From JAFGSG01 sp964626055 (GTDB lineage Bacteria; Spirochaetota; UBA4802; JAFGDQ01), in contig CAZVDF010000013.1 of NCBI GenBank assembly GCA_964626055.1, positions 1 through 64,000 of the forward strand: a stretch of DNA of 64,000 nucleotides, in the 5' to 3' direction. The position numbers were made by a program, and so were the translations under genes. Position 1 is the stretch's first letter, and every line of letters begins with the position of its first letter. The notes beneath the pieces are model-generated. The model was given only the letters and a program-made list of their open reading frames with translations. It made no database searches and was not told the DNA's origin. Below are positions 16,527 through 25,177 of the stretch, in pieces.

Positions 16527-17789
16527 TTATTTATCCTTCATGGCGCAGAACTCGCCGCACATTGAGCACTGATCATCCTTCCCCGACGGGATCTCGCTTC
16601 TGTATTTTTCAGCCTTCTTCCGGTCAACAGACAGCCTGAACATCTCCTGCCAGTCCCTCTTCTTCCTGGCTATTGACATGCTGTTGTCCCAGGATATTGC
16701 CCTGGCTCTAAGCTTTACCAGGTCTGCCGCGTGCGCGGCGATCTTTGAAGCTATTACGCCTTCCTTCACGTCCTCGACAGTCGGCAGCCTCAGATGTTCG
16801 GCAGGCGTGACATAGCAGAGGAAATCCGCGCCGTTCGCCGCCGCAACGGCTCCGCCTATCGCGGACGTAATATGATCGTATCCGGGGGCTATATCGGTAA
16901 CGAGCGGCCCCAGCACATAATAAGGAGCATTGTCGCAGATCGACTTTTCCAGCTTCATGTTCTCGACGATCATGTCGAGCGGAACATGACCCGGGCCTTC
17001 GATGATCGCCTGTACTCCCTTCTTCCTTGCCCTTCGCGCGAGTTCTCCGAGAATTATCATTTCATGAATCTGCCCCCTGTCCCCGGCGTCGCTTATGCAC
17101 CCGGGACGGAGACCGTCGCCGAGGCTGATCACAATATTATAATCGGCCAGAATGTCGAGTATATCGTCAAAATATTCATAAAGCGGATTTTCCTTTTTAT
17201 TAACGGATACCCAGTGCGAGAGCATTGATCCTCCCCTGCTGGTTACGCCGATTATGCGCTCCTGCGAACGCAGGGATTCAAGAGACTGCATGGTAACTCC
17301 GGAATGTATTGTCATGTAATCAACGCCGTCCTCGGCCTGCTTCTCAATAACTTCAAGGTAATCATCGATCTTCATGTCAATTATAGATTTTTTTTTGCTT
17401 ACCATGCTGACTGCGACCTCATATATCGGCACAGTGCCCAGCGGCACGGATGACTCTTCGATGATCCTCTTCCTGAATTCCCTTATGTTTCCGCCCGTGC
17501 TGAGATCCATGACGGTATCCGCGCCGTACTCTATCGCCGTCTTCAGCTTTTCGAGCTCTATATCGATGTTGAACATATCCGGCGAAGAGCCGATGTTCGC
17601 GTTTATCTTTGTTCTGAGTCCCCTGCCTATTGCAACAGGCTTAATATTTCTCAGACGGTTTTTGAATATGGCTATCTCGCCCCTGGAAAACGATTCCATC
17701 ACCGAGGAAACCGGTATGCACTCATTGCGCGATACGGCCTCCACCTCGGGTGAGATAATGCCGTCTTTTGATTTCTGGAAAATATTCAT
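16527..17789 (-). CDS. thiC: Phosphomethylpyrimidine synthase
   Basis: ThiC converts aminoimidazole ribotide to HMP phosphate, a radical-SAM step of thiamine synthesis. This 420-residue form is the short type without the N-terminal extension. Visible family blocks are GADTVMDLSTGG, MTIHSGVT, SRGGSMLSHW, SLGDGLRPGC, IIEGPGHVPLDMI, YVLGPLVTDIAPGYDHITSAIGGA and YVTPAEHLRLP. The C-terminal cluster motif is CSMCGEFC, a C-x2-C-x3-C spacing one residue shorter than the C-x2-C-x4-C of E. coli-type ThiC. No TPP riboswitch (CTGAGA with its partner loop) was recognised upstream. No other thiamine gene is in the window. Confidence 0.95.
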   Translation of the reverse strand: MNIFQKSKDGIISPEVEAVSRNECIPVSSVMESFSRGEIAIFKNRLRNIKPVAIGRGLRTKINANIGSSPDMFNIDIELEKLKTAIEYGADTVMDLSTGGNIREFRKRIIEESSVPLGTVPIYEVAVSMVSKKKSIIDMKIDDYLEVIEKQAEDGVDYMTIHSGVTMQSLESLRSQERIIGVTSRGGSMLSHWVSVNKKENPLYEYFDDILDILADYNIVISLGDGLRPGCISDAGDRGQIHEMIILGELARRARKKGVQAIIEGPGHVPLDMIVENMKLEKSICDNAPYYVLGPLVTDIAPGYDHITSAIGGAVAAANGADFLCYVTPAEHLRLPTVEDVKEGVIASKIAAHAADLVKLRARAISWDNSMSIARKKRDWQEMFRLSVDRKKAEKYRSEIPSGKDDQCSMCGEFCAMKDK

Positions 17790-18172
17790 GCGCGTTTCTA
17801 TTCGATTTTCTAATTTTGCAGAAGCAGGAAATTAAAAATAAAATTTAACAAAATTTACCATCAAAATCTGAAATGCTATAAATAATTATTTTCACCTGGC
17901 CCTTTCCATGATCAATATGATGGAATCAGAAAGGATTGCGGTGAACTTGCGAAAAAGAATATATCAGATATATTCTTTAACTATATAAGACAAATTAAAT
18001 TTATCCTCTCTCTCGCTTCAGCCCCCTAACCCCCAAAGGGGGCATTGAAAAATTCAGATCCAATTAGTTGTGTAATTAAGATAAAAAAATATAAATTAAC
18101 AGTTTAAACTACAAGGATCTTCCAATATGGTGCCCCCTCCGGGGGATAGGGGGGACATTGATAAATTATATT
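17790..18172. repeat. Gene-free stretch with two GC-rich palindromes
   Basis: No gene was seen in this 383-base stretch. It holds an AT-rich perfect hairpin (AAAGAATATA / TATATTCTTT, about 17955-17979) and palindrome-family units at 18020-18042 (CCCCCTAACCCCCAAAGGGGG) and 18130-18157 (TGCCCCCTCCGGGGGATAGG...). Confidence 0.65.
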
Positions 18173-18619
18173 TTATTTTGCCGTTTTTAAAACAGCGTAT
18201 TCATATCCGTCGATCAGGACATGAAAAGAAGCGGCATTGATATTTTCCGAAAGATAATAAACACGCCATACGTCCTTGCCGTCAGAAAAAATTATGGTAA
18301 CCTCTACTTCCGCTCCTGTTCCGCTCTTGGCATTCAGAACATATGCTCTGTAATCAATCAGCTCGACTTTCTCTATCTGGGGGAAAAGCGGCGTAAGAGC
18401 TTTTTTCAGAACCTTCGCAAGCGCGTCGACGGGACCGTTGCCTGTAGACGCCTCGTGAATATTGCGCCCGTTCGCCTCTATCTGCACAGTGGCTTCGGGT
18501 TCGAATCCATCGTCTATAAGTCTGTATCCGCCGATAATCTTAAACGGCGGATTATATTTCTTTAATGAGCGGGCTATCGTTAGCTCTTTTGTCGCGTCTT
18601 TGATCTCGAAATTCAGCAT
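18173..18619 (-). CDS. Stand-alone LeuA dimer (allosteric) domain protein
   Basis: This is a 148-residue protein. The stretch ATVQIEANGRNIHEASTGNG, followed by VDALAKVLKKAL and the end (GTGAEVEVTIIFSDGKDVW, SENINAASFHVLIDGYEYA), matches the C-terminal regulatory domain of isopropylmalate, citramalate and homocitrate synthases. There that domain binds the end-product amino acid and inhibits the enzyme. No catalytic DRE-TIM barrel precedes it: 57 bases upstream lies a repeat element. It is either a free regulatory subunit or the tail of a gene disrupted by the neighbouring DUF559 element. No clear ribosome site precedes the ATG. Confidence 0.7.
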   Translation of the reverse strand: MLNFEIKDATKELTIARSLKKYNPPFKIIGGYRLIDDGFEPEATVQIEANGRNIHEASTGNGPVDALAKVLKKALTPLFPQIEKVELIDYRAYVLNAKSGTGAEVEVTIIFSDGKDVWRVYYLSENINAASFHVLIDGYEYAVLKTAK

Positions 18620-18675
18620 TGTTAATTTTTTGATATATTTTTAAATCTTGGGAAAATTATGAAGTTATTTTTTCC

Positions 18676-19183
18676 ATGCCCTCACCCCTACCCCCTCTCC
18701 CGGCAGAACGTCATGCAAGTGATGATTACTTCGCAGGCCTGGAGAGGGGAACCTTAAAAAATCGCTAACCCTGTGAAATAGGATATTGATATCTTTATAA
18801 CTTCTTCATCTGTTATTCTTATAAATTTAATTCCTTTCTCTTCAATCAATTGCTGTCTTAACTGGTAGTAGTCTTTCTGTCTTTTATGTATTTTACCGTC
18901 TATCTCACTTGCATGGTTCAACTTTTGACAATAAAAATCTAATACAAATCCTACAAATCTATCAATTATATGCTGCCTTTTAAATTTAAAGTTATTATAT
19001 TTTCTATTCCTTAATGCATTCCAGACTTTTTTCTTCCGGAGTTTATTCTTGTCTTAGTTTATATGCAAATTCTTTTTTAATATATTGCATATTATCTGTT
19101 TTTCAGTTTCCCCTCTACCGGGCTACCGACTAACAAAAGCTTGCAACGTTTTGTTCCGGGAGAGGGGATAGGGGTGAGGGCAT
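18676..19183. mobile_element. Inverted-repeat-bounded element carrying a broken DUF559 gene
   Basis: The 508-bp unit is bounded by 78-bp imperfect inverted repeats (18676-18753 and 19106-19183). The outer 28 bases (ATGCCCTCACCCCTA...CTCTCCCGG) differ at one position only. The repeats are themselves folded (CCCCTCTCC...GGAGAGGGG) and belong to the GC-rich palindrome group of this window. The DUF559 pseudogene fills the interior almost exactly. No transposase is present. Confidence 0.65.
18754..19090 (-). pseudogene. Broken DUF559 endonuclease gene
   Basis: Reading from an ATG at 19090 gives MQYIKKEFAYKLRQE, then an in-frame TAA, then TPEEK. A frameshift in a run of As follows (two As fewer than an intact reading needs), and then a long correct frame: VWNALRNRKYNNFKFKRQH, FVLDFYCQKLNHASEIDGK, LIEEKGIKFIRITDEEVI. 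This is the COG2852/DUF559 nuclease pattern (FKFRRQ, LDFYC, EIDG, IRI.DEEV) also seen intact at 60385-60741. One stop and one frameshift make it non-functional. It ends at TAA 18754-18756 inside the flanking repeat. Confidence 0.8.
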
Positions 19184-19253
19184 AAGCATTACCAATATTT
19201 TTATACTTTTATTTACTTTTCCCCAACATTCCGGAATTAGCCATATTCATTTT

Positions 19254-19679
19254 TTATGATGATGGTGTTTCATCATAGGTATATGTAAAACCACTTATTG
19301 TATCATTTGTAGTACTTGCCGATGTAATAGTCTCTTCTTTTACTTTGGAATCATCTTTGAATATTCTTATGGTTAAACTATATGAATTTGTATCCCCACC
19401 AGTTCTATTGATCGATGCGTCAACAATAATATTATCAAGATCATTGAATACTATTGAACAATAATAAGTACTGCCGGATTTACTATAAGGAGGAGTCCCG
19501 GTAGTTCCTCCAAAACCAACAGGATCAGCCGAATTGAAGATATAACTCCCGTCAAATTCAGTATTACAAGTAACTAATAATTTAATTGGATCTTTTTCAT
19601 CATCATCGCATTTAAAGTCAAAACCGAAGAGAAATGAAATGAGAAAAATAATACATATATATAAAATCCGATTTCTCAT
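19254..19679 (-). CDS. Small exported protein of unknown function
   Basis: This is a 141-residue protein with a typical signal (RNRILYICIIFLISFLFGF), then DFKCDDDEKDP. Cys24 could be lipidated, but FDFKC is a poor lipobox. The mature part is Ser/Thr/Gly-rich with beta-strand periodicity (NSYSLTIRIFKDDSKVKEETI), suggesting an immunoglobulin-like or other beta-sandwich. GGAGG lies 8 bases upstream of the ATG. Base use is more AT-rich than in neighbours. No family was recognised. Confidence 0.6.
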   Translation of the reverse strand: MRNRILYICIIFLISFLFGFDFKCDDDEKDPIKLLVTCNTEFDGSYIFNSADPVGFGGTTGTPPYSKSGSTYYCSIVFNDLDNIIVDASINRTGGDTNSYSLTIRIFKDDSKVKEETITSASTTNDTISGFTYTYDETPSS

Positions 19680-19696
19680 TTTATTGCCCTCCTTAG

Positions 19697-19720
19697 CTGA
19701 AATATAACATTATATTTCAG
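19697..19720. repeat. Small perfect palindrome upstream of the exported-protein gene
   Basis: CTGAAATATAA and its complement TTATATTTCAG are separated by two bases, placed 18 bases before the start codon at 19679. It has no T-tract. It could be an operator or the end hairpin of the thioredoxin-like transcript. Confidence 0.4.
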
Positions 19721-19755
19721 GGTTTGCCAATTTAAACAGCAAATTTTCATAAAGA

Positions 19756-20286
19756 TTACTTGCCGCACCCGGCTTTTTTATTCATGTAATCCGCAAAAGA
19801 AATCTGCTGTTTGTAGCAGCCTTCGCTTATATATCTTAGAATACTAACAAATATATCCGGCTTAACGAAACCCGGCAGCTGATCTATCAGATTTCCTTTA
19901 CCGTCCATAAAGACCACAGTCGGCAGACCCCGGACGCCGAGCATGGACGCGAACCTGCCCGATGTGGTCTTCACTCCTTTGTAGTTTATCGATTCATCTT
20001 TTTCCGTATAAACTCTTACCGCTATGAAATCCCTGTTTATAACTTTCACAACCTCGGGGTTCGTGAAGGTTTCCCTTTCCATGATCTTGCACCAGTAACA
20101 CCAATCAGCGTAAAAATCAACAATAACATGCTTCTTCTGTTTCAGCGCTTTCGACAGCCCTGAATTAAAGGATTCCCATCTGACCGTTGATTTCGGACCC
20201 GGCGTTTCCGAACAGGCGGGATGTGCCGGGATTGTTAAAAGAATAAACAGAAAAAGTATATAAAGACTAAACCGGTTTGGATGCAA
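19756..20286 (-). CDS. Exported thioredoxin-like disulfide reductase domain protein
   Basis: The protein has 176 residues. A signal peptide (about 1-25, LFLFILLTIPAHPAC) is followed by a thioredoxin fold with the active site DWCYWC (Cys63, Cys66), the ETFTNPEVVKVI helix and the cis-Pro motif GLPTVVF. The WCxWC type resembles the C-terminal domain of DsbD and thiol-disulfide interchange proteins (thioredoxin_7), so a reducing role in the periplasm is likely. A possible lipobox Cys25 (AHPAC) would anchor it. The C terminus has two further cysteines. It lies 11 bases downstream of the STAS-zinc-ribbon gene, possibly in one operon. Confidence 0.85.
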   Translation of the reverse strand: MHPNRFSLYILFLFILLTIPAHPACSETPGPKSTVRWESFNSGLSKALKQKKHVIVDFYADWCYWCKIMERETFTNPEVVKVINRDFIAVRVYTEKDESINYKGVKTTSGRFASMLGVRGLPTVVFMDGKGNLIDQLPGFVKPDIFVSILRYISEGCYKQQISFADYMNKKAGCGK

Positions 20287-20297
20287 GCTTTTCTCTC

Positions 20298-20909
20298 CTA
20301 AAAAATAACGGTTTGATCCGGCTCAACTAAAAATTCCGCCTTGCAGTCCGGGCAGATATAGTTCCCGCTTTTCTTGACTCTTATCATGCTTTTGCATTCG
20401 GCGCATTCCAGAATTATCGGATGTTCAAACTCGTTAACGACAGGCGTTACATTCACGCTTTCCACGGTCGCAGGCTTTCCAATTTTATTATCCGCCGAAT
20501 CCGGCCGAGAAGCGGCATTTCCTTTCGGTTTATCAGCGACATCACTCCCGATAAGACTGATCTGTTTTTTTATTATACTTAAGGCTTCATCCTTATCGGC
20601 AGCGATCTTTAATATCCTGTCGAATCCGAGAAGTTTGTAGAGGGCGAATATCTCTTCGGAAATACTGCATATAATAAAAAAACCATTCGCGACCGTCAGC
20701 TTTTTTTGAATATATAAAAATACTCCGAACCCGGCCGAGCTTATGTATTTTAATCCCAGGGCGTTTATGATTAAAAATAATTTCTTTTTAAGCATCAGCT
20801 GATTTATATATTCTTCGAAATCGGCGCTGGTCTCGGAATTCAACTCGCCTTTTATGTCGATGACAATTACTTTACCGCCAAGGTCTTCCGTATGATTTAT
20901 AAAAATCAT
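20298..20909 (-). CDS. STAS domain protein with C-terminal zinc ribbon
   Basis: This is a 203-residue protein. Residues 1-110 form a STAS (anti-anti-sigma) domain: VIVIDIKGELNSETSADFEEYI, then YISSAGFGVFL with the usual phosphorylatable Ser, then LYKLLGFDRILKIAADKDEAL. A Ser/Ala/Lys linker follows, then a zinc ribbon (CAECKSMIRVKKSGNYICPDC). The fusion is unusual, since STAS regulators are normally single-domain. It overlaps the upstream membrane-protein gene by four bases (ATGA), so the two are translationally coupled and may form a sensor-effector pair. Confidence 0.8.
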   Translation of the reverse strand: MIFINHTEDLGGKVIVIDIKGELNSETSADFEEYINQLMLKKKLFLIINALGLKYISSAGFGVFLYIQKKLTVANGFFIICSISEEIFALYKLLGFDRILKIAADKDEALSIIKKQISLIGSDVADKPKGNAASRPDSADNKIGKPATVESVNVTPVVNEFEHPIILECAECKSMIRVKKSGNYICPDCKAEFLVEPDQTVIF

Positions 20910-21895
20910 TGAATATTCCCCTGTTTTTCTTTAAACAATATCGCATCTTTTATTTTATCGTCCCCGGACAGCGCAAGCTCCTGCTGTTTTGCCGTATCAT
21001 TTTTTATTTTTATCGCTTCTTTTATTTTTATTTCGTTCTTTAATCCGCTGTTATCTCCGATATCTATGATACTGTATTTGCCCGGCTCCTGTTCTTCGGC
21101 ATTATTTTCTTTTATAATTTTTTCCATGTCAATATTATCTTCAGTCGCTTCCGAATTTTTTATTTTTTTAATGTTCCGGTAACGTATGAAAATTATTATC
21201 GACACCGTAAAGGATATTAAAAAAGACAGTATCGCAAGAATGATGGATAATTTTACGCTTATATTAAAATGTTCAAGTAAAAATTTATAAATCCTTTCTT
21301 TGCTGATTATGAAACTAATACATCCGATACTTTTTTTATTTACATTGACCGCCCTTGTGACCAGCCATCCTGAGACATCCGCTTTTGAATAAATATATTT
21401 CTTAAGTAATTTAAGCAAATCCTTCTTGAAAGGAATTTTTTTATTTTCATTGTAAATATGGTAATCCATGAACTGCGCATGATCGACCTTTGTCCATATA
21501 GGGAGCATTATCATATCCAGATTATATGCGAATTCGTCAGTAGCTATGTTCCCTTTGAGCTCCTTCTCCACTCCCTGGTCGGAATGCACCACGATCCTGC
21601 CGTCGGAAAGCACAAAAAACGCTTCGTCGATAATGCTGGCATTTATCTTTTCCCTGAACAAATTTTTTAATTTATCGAAATTTCCGGTTTTATAGCTTAA
21701 TTCCGCCACATTTGCAAATGCTTCCGCAAGAGGGATCGAGTAGCTCCGTGTGTATTTTTCAATTTCTTCAATTCTGTTTATCGATTCGGAATAAAAATAT
21801 GCGCCCGAAATTGCGGCCGAAAGCAGAATTAAAATAAGGAAAATGATTGAAAAAATCCCGACAGGAATTACGTTTTTTATTTTATTTTCCGGCAT
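20906..21895 (-). CDS. Membrane sensor-like protein with extracytoplasmic domain
   Basis: The protein has 329 residues. A first membrane span at about 13-35 (VGIFSIIFLILILLSAAISG) and a second at about 213-237 (LSIILAILSFLISFTVSIII) enclose an extracytoplasmic domain of about 175 residues (VLSDGRIVVHSDQGVEKELKG resembles a Cache/CHASE-type sensor). The cytoplasmic tail is short, acidic and Lys-rich, with no kinase, HAMP or cyclase domain. It probably signals by protein contact, plausibly through the coupled STAS protein whose start overlaps its stop. The ligand is unknown. Confidence 0.65.
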   Translation of the reverse strand: MPENKIKNVIPVGIFSIIFLILILLSAAISGAYFYSESINRIEEIEKYTRSYSIPLAEAFANVAELSYKTGNFDKLKNLFREKINASIIDEAFFVLSDGRIVVHSDQGVEKELKGNIATDEFAYNLDMIMLPIWTKVDHAQFMDYHIYNENKKIPFKKDLLKLLKKYIYSKADVSGWLVTRAVNVNKKSIGCISFIISKERIYKFLLEHFNISVKLSIILAILSFLISFTVSIIIFIRYRNIKKIKNSEATEDNIDMEKIIKENNAEEQEPGKYSIIDIGDNSGLKNEIKIKEAIKIKNDTAKQQELALSGDDKIKDAILFKEKQGNIQ

Positions 21896-21931
21896 TTTCT
21901 ATTTTTGTAAAAAAATATAACATTACTCATT

Positions 21932-21985
21932 TTGACTGACTCTTTTTATTAAAATCTGGTCATTCTATCGATAGTGTTTAAAATT
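21932..21985. repeat. ATCGAT-centred repeat, half copy
   Basis: TTTGACTGACTCTTTTTATT and, further on, ATTCTATCGATAG repeat the left half of the hairpins at 63-151 and 42234-42319. The right arm is missing. Confidence 0.5.
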
Positions 21986-22072
21986 AACGCAATAAACGTC
22001 GATCAAACAGGGTAATATAAAACAGTATCAGATCATATTTATCAAAAATCAATTAAAAAATAAACGATTAAT

Positions 22073-24061
22073 TTATTTCTTAATATAATCTCTAATTCTG
22101 TTCACGATGTTCTTCACGGTAAAACCGTACTTTTCAGCAAGCACGTTATGCGGAGCCGATGCCCCGAATGTCTCTATCGTAAAATAGATAGCGTCTGGTC
22201 CCGCGTATTTTTCCCAGCCCATGCCGATCCCGAGCTCAACAACAGCCCTCTTCTTTACTGATTTCGGCAAAACAGAATTCCTGTAAACTTCAGGCTGCCT
22301 GTCAAAAAGCTCCCACGACGGAAAAGATACTACTCCTGCTTTAATTCCTTCCTCTTTAAGCGCCCTGGCCGCTTCAATAGAGAGACTCACTTCGGAACCG
22401 CTTGCGAGAATGATTATATCCGGCCTTTTACCGGCATTATATACGACATATGCGCCCCGGGAAAGGTTCTCCGCGCCTCCCCCGGCATCTTTGGCAACGA
22501 CCGGGACATCCTGGCGGGTTAAAATTAGAGCCGTTGGGCCAGTCCTGTTCTCGATCGCATACAGCCATGCTTCCGCTGTCTCTTCGGCATCCGCCGGCCT
22601 TATTACCGTAAGATTGGGGATGGCCCTCGCCGCCGCAAGATGCTCCACAGGCTGATGGGTAGGCCCGTCCTCTCCAACGAAGATTGAATCGTGCGTAAAG
22701 AGATATACGCAGTGCAGCTTGCTAAGCGCGGCGATCCGCACGGGCGGACGCATGTAGTCGAAGAAGGAGAAAAATGTGGCGGAATACGGGAGAAATCCGC
22801 CGTAATACGCGATCCCGTTCTGTATGGCTCCCATGGCATGCTCGCGAATTCCGAAATGAAGATTACGGCCGACTTTGCCTTTGCCCGATTCGCTGAATCC
22901 TTTGGCGAAAGATTTATTGCTGGGTCCCAGGTCCGCGGAGCCGCCGATAATGTTCGGCAGCTCGGCAAAGAGGGATTCGATTATCTTACCGTTCGCGCTC
23001 CTTGTGGCAATTTGTTTCGCAGGATCAAAACGCGGCATTTTTTTTCTCAGGTAATTAATATCCGGGGCTGAAAAAAAACGGTCCCACTTGTTTTTCAAAT
23101 CGCCTTTCATGACATTATTGAATTTTTCCGTCCATTCATCATATATTTTCTGAAGATCCGCCCTTCTCGCCCTGAAAAGATCATAGACGCCCTGCTGTAA
23201 GCCGAAGGGTATCTCGTATACGCATCGCAGGTACTTCTTGCTCTCGGCTACGGCATCGCTTCCCAGAGGCGAGCCGTGAGAGGATTCGCTCCCCTCTTTT
23301 GAGGGGCATCCTTTTGCAATTACGGTCCTTGCTATAATGAGAGATGGCTTTGAGGTCTCCCCCTGCGCATTTGCTATTGCCATTTCGATCGCTTCATGAT
23401 CATACCCGTCTATATCCTGGACATGCCAGCCGTAAGCTGTAAATCTTTCCCGGACATTCTCCGAAAACGCAAGATCGGTGCTGCCTTCTATCGTGATCTT
23501 ATTATCATCATAAATAAAAATGATATTTCCGAGTCCCATGTGGCCCGCAAGGGACGCAGCCTCCGACGAAACACCTTCCATAAGATCGCCGTCGCTCACT
23601 ATCGCGTAAATAAAATGATCTATTATTTTTTCTCCGCCCGCGTTGAGCTCATCCGCCATCAGCTTTGATGCGACCGACATCCCAACGGCATTGGCAAATC
23701 CCTGGCCGAGCGGGCCCGTCGTAGTCTCAACACCCGGCGTGCAGCCGAACTCCGGGTGGCCCGGCGTATTTGATCCGAGCTGCCGGAAATTTTTAATATC
23801 ATCCAGCGTTATATTATAGCCCGAAAGATGCAAAGCGGAATAAAGAAGCATGGAACCGTGCCCGGCGGAAAGAACAAACCTGTCCCGGTTGACCCAGCAC
23901 GGATCCGCCGGATTATATTTCATTATTCGGTACCAGAGCACAGCCGCGATATCCGCGCAGCCCATCGGCATGCCGGGATGCCCGGAATTCGCCTTCTGTA
24001 CCGCATCCATTGAAAGCACTCTTATTGAATTCGCGATTAACTGCAAATCTTTGTTTTTCAT
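22073..24061 (-). CDS. tkt: Transketolase
   Basis: The enzyme transfers two-carbon ketol groups between sugar phosphates in the pentose phosphate pathway, using thiamine diphosphate. The 662-residue length is normal. Visible are ANSGHPGMPMG, VLSAGHGSMLLYS, TTTGPLGQGFANAVGMS, the ThDP motif VSDGDLMEGVSSEAASLAGH...NIIFIYDDN, GGSADLGPSN, HFGIREHAMGAI, THDSIFVGEDGPTHQPVEHL and the C-terminal SFPSWELFDRQ. It is complete and appears active. It stands alone. The cofactor need fits with thiC in the same window, though the genes are not linked. Confidence 0.97.
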   Translation of the reverse strand: MKNKDLQLIANSIRVLSMDAVQKANSGHPGMPMGCADIAAVLWYRIMKYNPADPCWVNRDRFVLSAGHGSMLLYSALHLSGYNITLDDIKNFRQLGSNTPGHPEFGCTPGVETTTGPLGQGFANAVGMSVASKLMADELNAGGEKIIDHFIYAIVSDGDLMEGVSSEAASLAGHMGLGNIIFIYDDNKITIEGSTDLAFSENVRERFTAYGWHVQDIDGYDHEAIEMAIANAQGETSKPSLIIARTVIAKGCPSKEGSESSHGSPLGSDAVAESKKYLRCVYEIPFGLQQGVYDLFRARRADLQKIYDEWTEKFNNVMKGDLKNKWDRFFSAPDINYLRKKMPRFDPAKQIATRSANGKIIESLFAELPNIIGGSADLGPSNKSFAKGFSESGKGKVGRNLHFGIREHAMGAIQNGIAYYGGFLPYSATFFSFFDYMRPPVRIAALSKLHCVYLFTHDSIFVGEDGPTHQPVEHLAAARAIPNLTVIRPADAEETAEAWLYAIENRTGPTALILTRQDVPVVAKDAGGGAENLSRGAYVVYNAGKRPDIIILASGSEVSLSIEAARALKEEGIKAGVVSFPSWELFDRQPEVYRNSVLPKSVKKRAVVELGIGMGWEKYAGPDAIYFTIETFGASAPHNVLAEKYGFTVKNIVNRIRDYIKK

Positions 24062-24210
24062 ATTTAGTCTTCTTATTTTATTTTTTTTATTTTCCGGTTA
24101 TAATTTTAATTAACCCCTTACGTCACAGCCGTATGCCAACGGACATTCTGCCTGTACCCGATATCAAGGCATCCATGCATATCACGCCCCGGCAGACCTT
24201 AAAAGAGTTA

Positions 24211-24238
24211 AACCCCCCTTAAGGGGGGTTCGGGGAGC
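24211..24238. repeat. GC-rich palindrome-family unit
   Basis: AACCCCCCTTAAGGGGGGTT is a perfect palindrome followed by CGGGGAGC. It lies in the 235-base space between transketolase and the ATP-grasp gene, next to a CATCCATGCAT-containing repeat fragment. Confidence 0.8.
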
Positions 24239-24296
24239 ATGAAGCGATTAACTTTTTCCTTAAATTACTTTTTCGACAGTCCCATCGGATGAAACG

Positions 24297-24965
24297 TCAT
24301 CTCAGCACCACAAGCGCGTCCGCCGCAACCGGCTTACCGTTTGAAATAATCAGCGGATTAATATCTATCTCCGAAATTTCATCGTGTTCCAGGGCGAGAT
24401 TCCCTATCCCGACAAGCGCTTTTACCAGCTGTTGTTTATTCACTTCCGGGCCGCCCCTGAATTTACCCAGAAGCCGGGCTGTTTTTATTTCGCCTATCAT
24501 TTCCATGGCGTCGTCCTCGCTGAACGGCGCAACCCTGAAGCTGACGTCTTTTAATGCTTCGGTGAAAATACCGCCGAGACCGAACATAACGCACGGGCCG
24601 AACTGCGGGTCGCGCGAAAGCCCTATGATGAACTCCCTGTCTCCTTTTATCATTTCCTGTACAAGAACGCCGTCAAGTTCGACCCCCCTGCCAATAATTT
24701 CATTGTAGGCCATAGCAAGCTCTTTTGGATTGCGGATGTTCAGCTTTACGAGGCCCATTTCGGTTTTATGCGCGGCTTTCTGGCCTGAGCCTTTTAACGC
24801 AACAGGGTATCCGATCTTTTTTGCAAGCTTCACGGCTTCGGTTTTTGAAGAAGCTAAATATTCTCTCGTTATTCGAACGCCTGCGGATTTCAGTATTTTC
24901 TTTGAGTCAAACTCGGACAATACTTTTTGTCTGTTTTTCAACGCTTTGGCTATAATTTTATTCAT
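24297..24965 (-). CDS. ATP-grasp acyl-CoA ligase (ADP-forming) beta-subunit-like protein
   Basis: This 222-residue protein matches the ATP-grasp (beta) part of ADP-forming acetate-CoA ligases: LKSAGVRITREYLASSKTEA, GYPVALKGSGQKAAHKTEMGLV, VLVQEMIKGDREFIIGLSRDPQFGPCVMFGLGG, RVAPFSEDDAMEMI, then EISEIDINPLIIS. In the family it pairs with an alpha subunit that binds CoA and carries the phosphohistidine, giving acyl-CoA plus Pi and ADP to acid plus ATP. No alpha subunit is encoded nearby, so it is either a split-gene partner or used elsewhere. The substrate cannot be told. Confidence 0.85.
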   Translation of the reverse strand: MNKIIAKALKNRQKVLSEFDSKKILKSAGVRITREYLASSKTEAVKLAKKIGYPVALKGSGQKAAHKTEMGLVKLNIRNPKELAMAYNEIIGRGVELDGVLVQEMIKGDREFIIGLSRDPQFGPCVMFGLGGIFTEALKDVSFRVAPFSEDDAMEMIGEIKTARLLGKFRGGPEVNKQQLVKALVGIGNLALEHDEISEIDINPLIISNGKPVAADALVVLR

Positions 24966-25177
24966 AAATTATTATTTACAATTTATTCAACAGATAATAT
25001 TTTGTAATTACTTGCGTTTCTTCATCTTCAGTCAAGTAATTTATATAAAAAGCTGATAAGCCTATTTTTTCAAATTAATTTTACACAAAAATATGTTGCT
25101 AAAATGTTCTGTTTTAGATTTCCCATTTGGAACACATAAGCAGCATCGCCTTCTCCCGGCCGGACTACGGGATAGGG

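Noticed and set aside
17790..17960. TPP riboswitch upstream of thiC
   Set aside because: No CTGAGA core or matching GATCAGG-type loop could be found on the minus strand.
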